DNA of 64,000 nucleotides from Vigna angularis (Eukaryota > Streptophyta > Magnoliopsida > Fabales > Fabaceae), in NCBI RefSeq assembly GCF_016808095.1, contig NC_068972.1, positions 3,534,001-3,598,000 of the forward strand. Direction: 5' to 3'. Numbering within the stretch: position 1 is the stretch's first letter; every line of letters starts with the position of its first letter. A program made the position numbers and the translations under genes. Below are positions 21,290 to 34,292 of the stretch, piece by piece. The notes under the pieces were generated by a model. It was not told the origin of the DNA and made no database searches. It worked only from the letters and a program-made list of their open reading frames with translations.

Positions 21290-21960
21290 TTGTCAATGGG
21301 TGTACACTGTTATCACCAGATCCATCATTATACAAAAGACTAACGGAGCAGGTACACTATTCCACTTCATCATATCTTCAAACCTGGAATTTTGTCTTCT
21401 GTCCATAAACTAAGTCAATACATGCAAATTTCAAAAATTTATCATTTAAATATTGTATATTATTTGTTACGATATCTCAAAGAAACTTAGGGACTTTCTT
21501 TTTTTCAATATGACAACATATTCTGATGTGGATTGGGTTAATTGTCTGGACTCAAGAAAGCAAAAACATGCAATGTTCTTAGGTGATGCTTTTATTTTAT
21601 GAAGATCTAAACAATCTACTATGTCAAAATCACTTCCGCAACGGCAAGCGATATTCTTTGACTCTAAAGATCATTAAAGTATTTTGAAGTCGTTGTTCCT
21701 ACAAATATGCTACTTTGTGCTAACATTTATTCTATATGTTTGTCCATCATTCTGTCCTCTCTAAAGGTCCAACACATGGATCATAATTATATTTAAAAAT
21801 TAAATTCATTAAACTTGTTCACGTTATATTGGAAGATCAAGTGACTAATATAACCAGCAGGGACATCGTGACCCATGCCTTTCATATGATTAACTTGGGG
21901 CATGTCTCTGTTACCGGTCTCTATTCTGCATTATCCGGAGCACAGCCGAAAACCTGGTGA
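21290..21960 (+). pseudogene. Decayed Ty1-copia pol fragment (end of RT, RNase H)
   Basis: Broken plus-strand frames retain copia signatures in the right order. D-P-S-L-Y-K-R-L-T lies at about 21320 and corresponds to the DPTLYRRLVG block. Then come L-S-Q-Y-M-Q and Y-L-L-R-Y-L-K-E-T at about 21410-21490. Y-S-D-V-D-W-V-N-C-L-D-S-R-K and F-L-G-D-A-F-I-L lie at about 21520-21600 and correspond to the RNase H YSDADWA..DSRRS..FLG..LISW motif. Finally R-S-K-Q-S-T-M-S-K-S lies at about 21604-21635. Several stops and frameshifts interrupt it, and no intact element surrounds it. It is an old, dead retrotransposon fragment. Confidence 0.8.
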
Positions 21961-22680
21961 GATAATTATTACAAAAGAATATAGCTCATGTAATTGCAAC
22001 AAAGTATAACTGCATTTTACTTTTTACACAACAAAAAATGTTACAACTAATTCTTCAATTTTTTTCACATCTTGTTCTACAAGTCATGGTAGTGATGGTG
22101 AATGTTGGGTTTTTCTCTTCAACAAGTCAAGAAATATTTTCACTTATTTATATTTCTCCTATACTTAAAAATAGATTCTCTTGCTCTTCTGAAGACACCC
22201 ATACACAACTTTCATTCTCATATTCTCTTCAGTTTCTCATTTCTTTCTTATACTATTCTAGGTTTAGTAATTTATTCTTTTAAGAGTTTATCTTACTAGT
22301 TTATAAGATCATCGAAAATTTTAAGAAATTCTAGTTGTATTCTATGAGACATAGTCCACATATCCACGCAGTCTTTATTCGAGTTTTTGTGAGTATTTTA
22401 CAACAAAACATTTGTAAAGAACATAATGTTGGAGACATTATTGCTTTTTGGACGTGATCGGTTGTCTATTTTGGGTTACACAATTCATTTACGTGCTGTG
22501 GTATACCCAATTCATTTTGTTGAAGTCTGTCACTTTGACAGAGTTTGAGTATTATTTTGAAAATTGAAATGTAAAACTATGTCATCATCATTAAAACTCA
22601 CACCATTCACTCTAAATTCATCAACATAAACCTACATTTCAACACAAAATCAACAAGTACACGCAAAATAAAAATACTGA
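21961..22680. other. Probable 3' remains of the copia relic
   Basis: No gene. Sequence just after the RNase H relic would be expected to hold the element's 3' LTR. Pyrimidine-rich sequence from about 22100 is compatible with this, but I could not define LTR ends. The frames at 22038-22299 look spurious. Confidence 0.35.
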
Positions 22681-22689
22681 AAAAAGAAA

Positions 22690-23180
22690 TGTTACCTTTT
22701 TTCGCCAAAAACACTTAAAGTCGCCGGAAACCAAGCGGACCACCGAACAACAATCCACACCGACCGGGAAAACTCCATCCATATCAACCCATCACTACAA
22801 CTCCTCTGCACCCAACAGTCCAACAAACTCGTCAACCAAACCCACCAAGATTTCGAATAAAGAAACCCGAATGCAATAATGGAAGGGAGGAGGAAACTGA
22901 ACAAAAACCAAAACCTAAAACGCAAATCTAAAATTGGACAATAATGGAAGGGAAGGGCAAACTCACCATGCAAAATGAATGGGAACACCGAAATTGAATG
23001 GGACGCAAATCCAAATTTGGGGCCACAAAAGCCAAAACGAAAATGAAAATTGGAGGGAAATAGGAAATGACCCAATTAACCCATATAACTATACGCCGTG
23101 GGACCCACATTTGACACCTCAGCAGAGTCAAATGAATGTAGACCTCAAACCCGGCACTCTTGTACTAAAACATGACTAAC
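22690..23180 (-). other. GC-richer island of unknown origin
   Basis: Noticeably less AT-rich than its surroundings. On the minus strand it contains a 127-codon open frame (22692-23075) rich in F, S, W and R with no recognisable domain, signal or repeat. It could be a fragment of a transposable element or of an untranslated leader; I do not recognise it as a gene. Confidence 0.4.
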
Positions 23181-23189
23181 TGACCAGTT

Positions 23190-26100
23190 TTCTCACTAAT
23201 GATTTTCTCTTTTATACATTAATAAATTTAAAATTTAAAGATAAAAAAATATGTTTAAAGATAAAATTTAAAGATAAAAAGATATTGGTTATTCTCTCTC
23301 ACACAATCTCATTTCATATTTACATTATAATAGCAAGTTATTTTCTTAAAATCCGACCTCATATTTTCTTAAACTTCTTCAAAACCCAATTTTTTCAACA
23401 TTTTCTACAACAAGTCAGGTTTAGCGATTTTTGTTGAAGTTTTGGCATTTTAGTTGGCAGAGTTTTCATTCCAAATTCAACTATAATAATGTCAAATAAA
23501 AGGGCACACAGTTATTAAAGAAATGAACATGCATCCAGAAAAGACCTCCTGGGATCTTTGGTGGGACAAACATAAAAAATATTTCTGAATTTAAATCTTT
23601 AAGCAAATAAAAGCAAATCAGTAAAAAATGTTATTTGTTATAAATATTTTTATATTTAATAAAAAATCGTCACAATCTAATAAATTGCTGACTTAATAAA
23701 AATTCGTCACATTTTTTATAATAATCATAATTTTATAATAAAAATAAAAATAATTATTTCTTATTTAATTTAAAATTTATATATTGATCAATGAAGTTGT
23801 CTACGTATTTGTTTAATATTCTTATGTATAAACACAAATGTTTGATCCACAATCTTAAAAAAAACTCCAAAAACATCATACTTAAAAGTAACTTGAAAAT
23901 TCAAAAAATTAAAAGAAAATCACAATTACTTTTAATTATTTAAAAATATTTTATAATTTTGTTCAAAAGTCATAATTTTCATGTCTTTAAAATTTAATCT
24001 TTATGAAATATCACAAGTCTCAAATAAATATATTGTTTCAAGTGTTTCTCCTAACTCTTTCTCAAAATGTTCTTCATAAGATAGTCATCTTATTATGTGG
24101 TTTAAAAATTTATATTTAGATCACAAAAAAGTTAATAAAAAAAGTAAGAAAATCAATTACAAAACTGGAAACATAAATCCATGTTTTATCATTTTATTTT
24201 TTTAATTTTTCATCAAACTAACCTTTATCCTTTATTAATTTAAAAAAATGGGATGATATAAGTAATATTGTTGATGTGTAGAAGTCAACATATAAATAAA
24301 TAAAATATGAAAAAACAGTTTTATTTTAAAGCAATTACTTATTATTTTAAGTGGCTGAAATTATTGCCTATTTATGTGGTGTAGTGGGCCTGAAACAGGT
24401 ACACCAAATTCTCTTGAAGGTCACATACTTGGTCGTTGTTACATTGCAATGGACCACACCGCCATTATTGCCTAATTCCGTTACGTCGCAAAGCTCCATT
24501 TTACTTTATCGTCACAAATTATAAAGAAAATTTTTTATGTCTCAGTTTTAATTATTTTAGACTTTTGTATGAAAGTTTTCCTTTTATCTACGCGTGTATG
24601 TGTGTCTTTTTTTATTATAAGTAATTCATTTAATTTAAAAAATAAGTAAACTTAAATAAATAATAATTTAAAAGATTTAAATAATAAAATAATTATTTTA
24701 ATTTAAAAATCAAATTTCAAATTAACAATCATTTAAATAATAAAAATGGATATGTAATATTTTAGTTTAAAATAACAGTTATTTATTTAAAAGAGTAAAA
24801 CTGAAAAGAAAAATGTGAATAGGGAAAAATGGATCCTTTAAATATAGATTCTAATAATTTATTTATTTTATGTTACCCTTAAAATTAACCCTATATAATT
24901 AGAAGATAATTGTACACTAAAATGAAGTGGTCTCAAACTCTTTGATTAGATTCAAAAATAGTTGACCTACTCATAAATTGCAACATTAATTTTTTATCAT
25001 TACATGTAAACACATAAAGAGGTTGACAAACAAATAAAGAGATATTTGTTAACAAAAGCATAACGTATGGATGACGCAATTCAGGACACGTCCATGCAGG
25101 GAGTTTTATTCTTCTAAGCTCGTTGGTTAATTTATTCAGATAAGAGATAAGCTGTTAAAAAGGTTATTTAATCAAATGCAGGTAAACTAATTTTATTAAA
25201 ATAAATAAAAAAGTAAAACATGAAACTGTTTCAATTAACTTAAAACAAATGAAAATAAATAGAATTTTTTTTTTATTTTAATATACTTTTATACAGTTAT
25301 CTATATGAAAAAATAATTAAATTCATAAAGAATACTAATATCTCCATTTTTTATGTATTTAACTTTAAATTTTGATATTTTTCAAATATTTTTATAAATA
25401 TTATATATATATATATATATAATTACTTTTATTATCAACGATACTTTTAATTATACTGGAATATTTCATAAAAGCATCTCATAAAAACTTTTATAATATA
25501 TAAATTTGTGGAGATTAAATTACTATATAAATGAAATAACTTTATAAAAAATTAATATTAAAATTCTCAGAGTGAATGCGAATGTTTAATTTAAGAAAAA
25601 TAAAATAATATAAATTAAACATTGTTTTCTTTATGGAATAATCAAATACTATTATTTATTCAAACAAATTAATGAAGTAATACAATGTCGACGATAAAAT
25701 AGAGACAAAATAAAGTAAAACATTTACAAACTGAGTATTTATATATTTAGTAAAGTAAAAGCAGGCAAATAAATAGAAAAAACAAAATATAAGTTATCCA
25801 ATTTAATTGATTTAATAAAAAATTATAACAAATTTTACTATTTTATAAAAAAAATAATCTTGACATCAAATGTGTCATATTAGATCATATTTGACAGGTA
25901 ATATTCATGGGTTGCTGTTCTTTGAAGTAATTTTTTCCATTGGAGTAGTCTTACGTAACATTTTAAAGTTTGGAAATTTCTCATGATTGTTTGAAGCAAC
26001 TCATTTATCTATCTTGTGTGACACTCTAGAGTTGATTAAAATTTTCTGACTTGTTTTTTTAAGTAATTTAAAGCAGATTAACTTTAAGAACAAAACATTA

Positions 26101-27290
26101 TTCCTCTTGTTGGAAGAATAATTCTTTAATACACAATAATGAAATTAAAAAATAGAAATATAATATTGTGAGTTGTTTGAAATTATTTAAAGTTTCTTCT
26201 AATGAAATAAAAACCAAAAGTTACGTTTTCCTATTCAAAAGTGAGAATACAAGTAATATTATTTTAATTAGAAGAATAAATTTATTACATTTAATAATAA
26301 GGGTAAAATGAAATCGAACGGTTAGTTGTTTAAAAGTTCTTAAAATTCGTTCTATTAGAGTAAAATTAAGTATAAATTACTTAATATAATCCCATTTATT
26401 GAAAATATAAATAATATTTTATAATTTATAAAAAAAAACTCATATAAGTTATTATTGATATAGAAGAACCAAAAACTATATTTTCTTCAAGAATAAAGAA
26501 AAATATCTTGGAATTTTTTTTTAATAATTATTTAAAAAAAAACTCCACTTATTATAACCTTTAACACATTTCGATAATTTTCTTAAGAATAAAAATTCTA
26601 CCTTTTTAAAGCAAGTTGAAGTTTTTTTTTAGAAGCTGTATAGTTAAAAAAAACACGTGTTAATTTTTATTAAAAAACACTTTAAAATAGATCATTCTAC
26701 AGTCGTATTTTTCTTAAACACAAAGAAATACATTAATTGTTGTACCAATCAATTGAGTAAAAAAAAAAAAAAACTGTAGGAAGACCGCATGGGATAAAGA
26801 AGTTTTTGAAGTAAAGCGGAAAGTTAATGGAGAATGATCGATAACTACTAAGATGGTGCAAAGAAAATGCTCTTTAGAACAACCATATTCAAGTCATCAA
26901 TATCTGTCTTCCTATCTTTAAGTAACTTTATATATGCATAATCATATATAATAAGATTAAATATATTTTTATACTTTGAAGTACAATACGAAATTAAAAT
27001 TTATTATTTGCTCAAATATATTTTAATTTTTAAACTTTAAAAATATTATAAAAATAATTATTTTTAACTTGATTATTTAAATTTTGTGACATACTAAACG
27101 TGTTTTTTAACTTATATAAATAAAAAAAGAAACTACTTTTATAATAACGGTAAATTTTAACTATGTGAAAAGTTGAGGGAAAGACATATTGAATAGTACA
27201 TAATCTTAGCACCGTTAATTTATTTGAATATCATGATAATATGATAAAAAAATTGTTACAAGAACAGAAAAAAAGAGAGACAAGATAGAA
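23190..27290. other. AT-rich intergenic DNA upstream of CAD
   Basis: Very AT-rich, low-complexity sequence with an AT microsatellite at 25401-25420. No gene, RNA or defined mobile element was recognised. Confidence 0.6.
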
Positions 27291-27326
27291 AGAGTGGATT
27301 TTGATGAAGAAAACGTCAGTTGCTTC

Positions 27327-27333
27327 ACCTACC
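27327..27333 (+). promoter_or_regulatory. AC element (MYB site) in the CAD promoter
   Basis: ACCTACC, a perfect AC-I element of the kind bound by lignin-pathway R2R3-MYB factors, 165 bp before the CAD start codon. A TATA-like TTTATATG follows at 27386-27393, so the AC element sits about 55 bp upstream of the TATA box, the usual promoter-proximal position. Confidence 0.6.
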
Positions 27334-27497
27334 GCATAGTGGTCCCACAATTCATGGTGCTTGCCGAGTTGTTGGCTAGGCCAGCTTTATATGCAGACAC
27401 ATCTTCCCAGAATAACGCACCAACAAATTCCAATCCCACTCCTCCATTTTTCATCAGTGTTAAAACTCTCTTCAAGAACAATAATTATTATAAAAAA

Positions 27498-29015
27498 ATG
27501 GGTAGCCTTGAAGAGGAAAGAACAACTGTAGGATGGGCAGCAAGAGACCCTTCTGGGGTTCTCTCCCCATACACCTACAATCTAAGGTATCTTTAACTTC
27601 AATCTTTTTTTCCTCTTCCTTCAATACTTAGTATTTATAATTTTATCCTTATTGTTGTCATTTTATATGTTTAAAACCTTTTTTGCAGAAACACTGGCCC
27701 TGATGATGTTTACATCAAAGTTCACTACTGTGGAATTTGCCACTCTGATCTCCACCAGATTAAAAACGATCTTGGCATGTCCAATTACCCCATGGTCCCC
27801 GGGTACATGCACTTACTAACTTGCTCGCTAATCATGCTTGTTATTTGTGGTTTTTTGGTTGTTTACCATTGATGAATTTTGCTCCAGACACGAAGTGATT
27901 GGTGAGGTACTGGAGGTGGGGTCAAACGTTAGCAGATTCGGAGTTGGTGAAGTGGTTGGAGTTGGACTCCTCGTAGGTTGCTGCAAAAACTGCGGGCCAT
28001 GCCAGTCAGACATTGAGCAGTACTGCAGCAAGAAAATTTGGTCTTACAATGATGTTTATGTGGATGGAAAGCCCACTCAGGGTGGCTTTGCAGAAACCAT
28101 GATCGTCGAGCAAAAGTAATTTATTAACTACTGTTTCAAAAATTAACCTTTTAAGAGTTCCATCTGCAATCTTAGTCTAGGGTATACCCATTTAAACTTT
28201 CATTACAAAAATTAACATAGTATGTAGAATAATTTAAAAATTGTCGGTAACATGGTGAAGTTAATTTTTGGGTGTTAGGTTTGTGGTGAAAATTCCAGAG
28301 GGTTTGGCGCCAGAGCAAGCTGCACCATTGTTGTGTGCTGGTGTGACTGTGTACAGTCCACTGTCGCATTTTGGGTTGAAAGAGAGAGGGCTGAGGGGTG
28401 GAATATTGGGGCTTGGAGGAGTGGGACACATGGGGGTGAAGATAGCAAAAGCATTCGGTCACCATGTGACTGTGATAAGTTCTTCTGACAAGAAGAAACA
28501 GGAGGCACTTGAACATCTTGGAGCTGATCAATATCTTGTTAGCTCTGATGCCACTGCTATGCAGGAAGCTGCTGATTCACTTGACTACATCATTGACACT
28601 GTGCCTGTCGGTCATCCTCTCGAGCCTTATCTCTCCTTGCTCAAACTTGATGGCAAGTTGATCTTGATGGGGGTCATCAACACCCCTCTGCAATTTGTTA
28701 GCCCCATGGTCATGCTAGGTAATCATGACACCTCTTTCTTGCTTTTGGGAACTCATTATTATCACGTTTTATTGATTTTGCAATGTAAATGATGTGAGTT
28801 TCTGTCGTGCAGGGAGGAAATCAATAACTGGAAGTTTCATTGGAAGCATGAAGGAGACAGAGGAGATGTTGGAGTTCTGGAAAGAGAAGGGACTGAGCTC
28901 TATGATTGAAGTGGTGAACATGGATTACATTAACAAGGCTTTTGAAAGGTTGGAGAAGAACGACGTGAGATACAGGTTTGTTGTGGATGTTAAAGGGAGC
29001 AAACTTGAACAGTAA
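27498..29015 (+). CDS. CAD: Cinnamyl alcohol dehydrogenase
   Basis: NADPH-dependent zinc medium-chain dehydrogenase reducing cinnamaldehydes to monolignols in the cytosol, the last step before lignin polymerisation. Exons: 27498-27586, 27689-27802, 27888-28115, 28279-28718 and 28813-29015, all with GT-AG introns, giving 357 residues, the usual CAD length. Catalytic zinc ligands C47, H69 and C163 (with E70) and structural zinc ligands C100, C103, C106 and C114 are all present. GLGGVG at residues 188-193 is the Rossmann nucleotide loop. S211, S212 and K216 are the residues expected for NADPH preference, and W119 is the substrate-pocket tryptophan of bona fide CADs. The start M-G-S-L-E-E-E is the classic CAD N-terminus; the frame stays open upstream to 27294 but that part lies in the promoter and leader. 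Sinapyl-alcohol or mannitol dehydrogenase-like paralogues are less likely given these residues. Confidence 0.96.
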
Positions 29016-30640
29016 AAAGATGTTGCTCTGAGCATCTTCAATCATGGAGGAGAGTCTGTCCGGACAGTTAAAGTTGTGTTTGTTTATTAAGAAGAGTGCT
29101 CTGTTTTCTCTGCTTTAGCTTCACGCCTTTCATTAAATATTTTATATGAAAAATTCTGGTGGGAAGGGTTTTGTTGTGTTAAATATTGATTTGTTGGTTA
29201 ATGAAAAAAAAGAGAGAGAAAAAGTGGATGAGTGGATTACCAAATTGAGTTGCTTGACCTTTACCTAATCTTTGACAAAGAGACATCATCTTCTCTGAGT
29301 CACACGTATGAATCCAAAATATCATCTTACCTTAAAGATTCTTTCTAATCTTCCTTGTGATTCTGCTGTTCTGTCCTCTCATGTGGTCGGCAATTTATGT
29401 AGCTAATGAAGGAAACAACTATAATTATTATATATGCACTTTTTTTTAGTTCAACTATTCTATTAATATTTTATTAATACTCAGGGCATATAAGATTAGT
29501 TTCAAAATTAAAAAAAAAAAACTATGAAAAAGTGATGGACTTAACTTTTCTTATTAAAAAAATTAACTATTATTATTTGTCAATAAAGAAAATATGTATT
29601 TTAGTGATAGTTTTACAATTGAAGTTTCTTTTTTGACCACGCAGAGATATCATATAATTATTTTTTAAAATATAAATAGAGAATAATGTCATATGTAAGT
29701 TTTGTTCATTGATAAATAAACCACTAAACTATATTAGTTTTAAATATTTTAGACTTTACTATAGTTTCTTTTTAATATGCAATGTTTTGATTTCATTGAG
29801 TTCTAAATCTTAACATATATTCATTTACGGTATTGTAAAAAATATTAATTAACAAAAATATAAACTATACGAGAAATACATATACAATATATATAGAGAG
29901 AGAAAATCAAATATGTCTAGTTAAAAAAATATAAGTTAAATAAAATAAATAAAGGAAAATTATATTTTAACGAATACGACATTAAAATGAAATTTAATTA
30001 GGTATATGATAACATTTAATGTCATTTGACTTTGCGTCATGTCAGGTGGTGTATTTCCGACTTGGCAGTTTATGATTTTTCACGCAATTAATGATCGATT
30101 GCACATGTTTAAAATGATTTATATATTATGTGTTTTTTTTTTACACATTTTAAATAAGTTATGTCATTATGCATCATTTATTTGATTTTTTATAATTTAA
30201 ACAATTCCTTTCCTCCGTAACTTATATTTTAAATTTATGCATGATAAACAAATATAACGTAAAAATAATATTTTAAAAATGATAATGATTTAAAAACAAC
30301 GAACTTGATTATTTTAATATTAAAATATAATAATGGTGTGAGAAATAAGTTTTATTATTTTAAAATACATAAATCTTTTAGAAATTATTTTTCTAAAGTT
30401 TTTTTATTTTTTTTTAGAAGTTTTTATCTCTTGTTTACCTATTTGAAGATCAGAGATCATATGAGTGATTCTCGCGACAACATCTTCAAATCTAGTCGAT
30501 CAGTTTCTCATATAGAATAAGTTAATTTTCTGTTTTTTTTAATCAAATTTGTTTTCTTTACATGCTAGCTCTCTTTATTTTGCATGAGATTTAAGTATTC
30601 TATAAGACTCATCTTTGTTGATCAGTGGTCCTAACAGAGT
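29016..30640. other. CAD 3' flank and AT-rich intergenic DNA
   Basis: The first 150-200 bp are the probable CAD 3' UTR. The rest is AT-rich, without a recognisable gene. Confidence 0.55.
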
Positions 30641-31720
30641 ATTCTAGTCGTGTTTATGTAGTTTATAGGAGCAAATATGAATTCTTGTAAGTTTGAGTTG
30701 TTTTATGATTTATAGAGCGGTTTGATTTTCTCTCAGGTAAAGAAAACTAATAATTGTTTTAATTTTGTGTTAAGAAATATGTAATTACGTTTGATAGAGT
30801 ATGAGATGTATGTTTGACTAAATATGTTACAATTTAAGTAAATATGTATCTATTGATGAATATTGTGGTGTATGTTTGTTAAATGATGCTTGCTTGAAGA
30901 TGTGAAGATGTTGTTTGGAATTATATAAGATATAAATCTATTATAGTTGATAGTAGTGAAAATGAAGTGTTGTTGGATTGGTTTTTGATCTAAATTGAGA
31001 TTTTGGTAGGTGAACTTTTGAAAGAGTAATTTTGAAACTATAACTGATGTTGGGGAGTTGGTTTTAGATCATTACAAACATGTTTAAGACTTTAATTAAC
31101 CATAAATCTATTGTTGAGTTGGTAAGTAGTCAATGTGTTGATTTTTAGGTCATTTTTGGTTCATTTTAGGGGTTTGTGAAAGTGAAGATTTGGGATAAAA
31201 CTGAAGTCTAAAGGAGTAGGATTGTGATAAAACTGAAGATTTTGGGTTAATTGTGACTTATTTAGACCCTTAGTTTGTTAAATTCTGGTTTATAATGTGT
31301 AGAATTGGTTATAAGTGATTTTGAGTGGTTGGGTTGATCTAGTGCATCTTGTTTCTGACCAAATGAGTAAAAAGGTAGTAATTTTCATTAATAAACATGT
31401 TGTTGCATCAATCCTAGTGTAAAGGAAGTCAATTTGATTATTTGGATAGTCCAAGGTGCATTTAAATTGGAACAACAAGTTGTTGTCATATGGTATGGTA
31501 ATGAACGACCATGTGTGGCACTCAGCATCGCCAAAACAAAGAGTCATTGAGTTCCAGGACCCTGAGCACCACTTTTACAATGGGGTTTGGGCACTGGTCA
31601 GGCTCGCTAGGCGAGCAATGTGTCGTTAGGCGCCGGAATGCTGGCGTTGAGTGCAATATTGGTTTGTATTTTCTTTTCTTTTGTTTCTTATTTAGTTTTT
31701 AGCTGTATTGGTACTTTAAA
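30640..31720 (+). mobile_element. Probable LTR-retrotransposon-derived sequence
   Basis: GT-rich, TTGG-rich sequence with no coding capacity, unlike the AT-rich surroundings. It ends in a GC-rich patch at about 31595-31650 with a perfect 6-bp-arm hairpin (GCTCGC-TAG-GCGAGC at 31603-31617) and a following variant (GTTAGGCGCC). I remember similar patches from legume gypsy elements. No LTR ends, primer site or coding motif were found, so the call rests on composition and resemblance only. Confidence 0.35.
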
Positions 31721-31729
31721 GTTTGTTTA

Positions 31730-32815
31730 TTAATAAATATTGAATTATATGATATATATATGCATGAAGTTATGTATGTGATCAAGTTTGGCTTGAAAGG
31801 AAAATTCTTGATGGTTGTTTCCATTAATGTATTATTGTTGTTTCAATATAGATACATAGAAATGGATATTTTTCAATATTATTTAATTTTAAATATTGAT
31901 TTTAAATTTTTAGATTTGAAACCAAATAAATTAAAATAAGAATAGGAAAAAAGTTTTGCAATTTCTTATTTTTCAAATTCAGTGAGTTTTTTTTAGATAT
32001 TATAAACTTTTTTTACGAAAATACAAAGTTAGTATCGAAACGTTGAAATTACAAAATGATATTAATTTTCCCCCATTCTTATAAAATTGTATGGATCTTT
32101 TAAATTGTTTATGTTTTAGTAGTTTTTTTTTTCATTTCTATTTTATCATCTCAACCACCTCGACAAAAACATTTAAGAATATTGATCACTACAAGTATAA
32201 ATAATTTATTTTCTTTACACACCGGTAATTAAATTGTATATTGTTATTTCATGAATTACTTCATATATTTATTCAAAGATAATAATAACAAGTGAGAGAA
32301 TGATAGTGTTCATATGACTTCAAATAGTGTTCATAAGATTTTGTTTTCTTAAATTTAAAATAGTTACATAATATTTATAATAATAAAACCAGTTTTACAG
32401 CTTTTTATTTATTTTTATTGGTAAGTAAATTGAATTCAAGTATATTTTTAAAGTTAAATCATTTAAAAAATTTAGAATTTAATTAAACAGAAAAATATAA
32501 AAAAACTGAATTGATAAATGATAATGAAATTTGATATTGATGTTAGTTAACATTGACACCTTAACAATGTCACATGACATGACACAGACCTATCACATGC
32601 CAAAAAAATTTAAAAAAACATAAAAGATTAAAACATTTAATTAAAATTAAAAAAATATATATTATGAACTAACATTATAAAAATGATGTTAACATCGTTT
32701 ATAAAAATCTAACAAAAAGAACAATTATTTTAACAACAATTGAGACAACAAAATATTTAAGCTTTTATATTTGTATTTCATCCTTATTTATAATAATTGT
32801 ATTCTATCACAGGAA
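31730..32815. other. AT-rich intergenic DNA
   Basis: Nothing recognisable in this stretch. Confidence 0.5.
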
Positions 32816-32829
32816 AGAAAAATAATCAA

Positions 32830-33375
32830 TTTTAATAGAGTGCTAAGCAATCTACTTTCAGTTAAGTTAAGTTAGGTCCTAGAGTTGGAGTAGATTTACA
32901 TCAAGTCGAGTGGGATGAATTCATATTCCTCTAAATGGAGACTAGCCTACATTCAACTAAGTTGAGATAGACTAAGGCAAGTCCTAGTTCAATTAAGACC
33001 AAGTTAACCATAGCTTGGATAAAATTAAATCAAGTTGAACTAAATAAAACTAAGTTGCCCCAAGCCAAATTGGAATTAATCCAAACTACATTGAATCAAA
33101 TTAGTTTAAGCTTGATTAAACCGAGTCAACCCAAATTTAAGTCAAGTTAACTCAAGTTTAAATTAATTTAAATATAAGACATGATCATATTTAATTGAGT
33201 TAAACTAAACCAATGCTAAGTTAGACTTAGATCAAATTAAACTAAAACAACACAAGACAAATCAAATTATGTTTAACTTAGACAAATTGGACCGTCAAGA
33301 CATCAAATCACGACTAAGTTTACCTAAATTCATGCTGAACTAAATCAACTTAACTACAAAGACCAAAAAACAAAA
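32830..33375. repeat. Degenerate short-unit repeat (AAGTTRAACTAA-like)
   Basis: About 540 bp built from diverged copies of a 10-20 bp unit around CAAGTTRA, AACTAA and ATCAA, for example TCAAGTTGAACTAAATAAAA and TCAAGTTAACTCAAGTTTAA. Copies are irregularly spaced and there is no open frame. This looks like an aged minisatellite. Confidence 0.6.
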
Positions 33376-34292
33376 TTACAAATATTAAAATATTAAAATA
33401 TTTTCTTTTTAGATAAAATTTAAAATTGTTTAATTTTAAGTAATTCAATTACTCCAATAAAATTCTAAAATTTTAATTCCATTCAAAATTTCTTACCAAA
33501 AGACATGTTTTGTTAAAAAACATTTCATATTATCTAAACAAGATAAATTACCCTGTTAAAATGCTTTATCCAAATACACTATTAAGATAGTATCCTATAA
33601 CCATGCTCAAATATCTTTACCCGGATGACTCATCCAAATCATACACGTGCGTAGACATTAGGTAACACATATTTTTCAAACATCACTATCCTACGGGTTT
33701 AAAAATTGAGTTGCCCATTAAAATAGTTTTATAAGTAGCCCGTACTCGCCATTGAACCACCAAACACCTCACAGTGAAGCAATATTCAGTCAGATAACAT
33801 ACATAACCAGCAAATATCATACATACAAAATGCTCCCTCCCCGGCTTTGATCAGCTCCTCCCTAACTCTTACTGGTACCTGGCTCGAGTGGCTTCTAATG
33901 AAACTAAAAGTTAACAATGACTCCTTATGTGACGAGCTAATGGGAAGACCTTTCATTTAAGTATCTAACCTCATCAAAGAATATATCAATATAAATTGTT
34001 CTTTGTCGGGAGGAAAGCTACCGGATTGACAAAGAAAATTCATTACAATGAGTATATTCATTTGAACAAATATTCTATCTAATAACTGTAAAAAATACAC
34101 TGACTACCCTGACTTGCTACAGTCCAACTTTGATTGGTAGTAGTATTAGAAGGCCTAAAATGAGACATTGCTGGGCCAATGCATTCTTCAAACAAACAAT
34201 CAAACATTCATCAAAGCCTTCTCATGTGATAGTTTTCCGAATACTCTATAACCTCAAGGACACCGATAGGTCAAAAGTTCTAGCTGGAACGA
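33376..34292. other. 3' flank of UNC-50
   Basis: The part next to 34293 is the probable UNC-50 3' UTR (the gene runs on the minus strand). Further left is intergenic sequence with no recognised feature. Confidence 0.5.

Noticed and set aside
22038..22299. Two overlapping frames after the copia relic
   Set aside because: Pyrimidine-rich, S/F/L-rich translations in different frames; probably remains of retroelement non-coding sequence.
27294..27497. In-frame upstream extension of CAD exon 1
   Set aside because: Contains the AC element and TATA-like box; CAD proteins begin M-G-S-L-E, and the total length is right without it.
28172..28531. Minus-strand 119-codon frame
   Set aside because: Antisense shadow of CAD exon 4.
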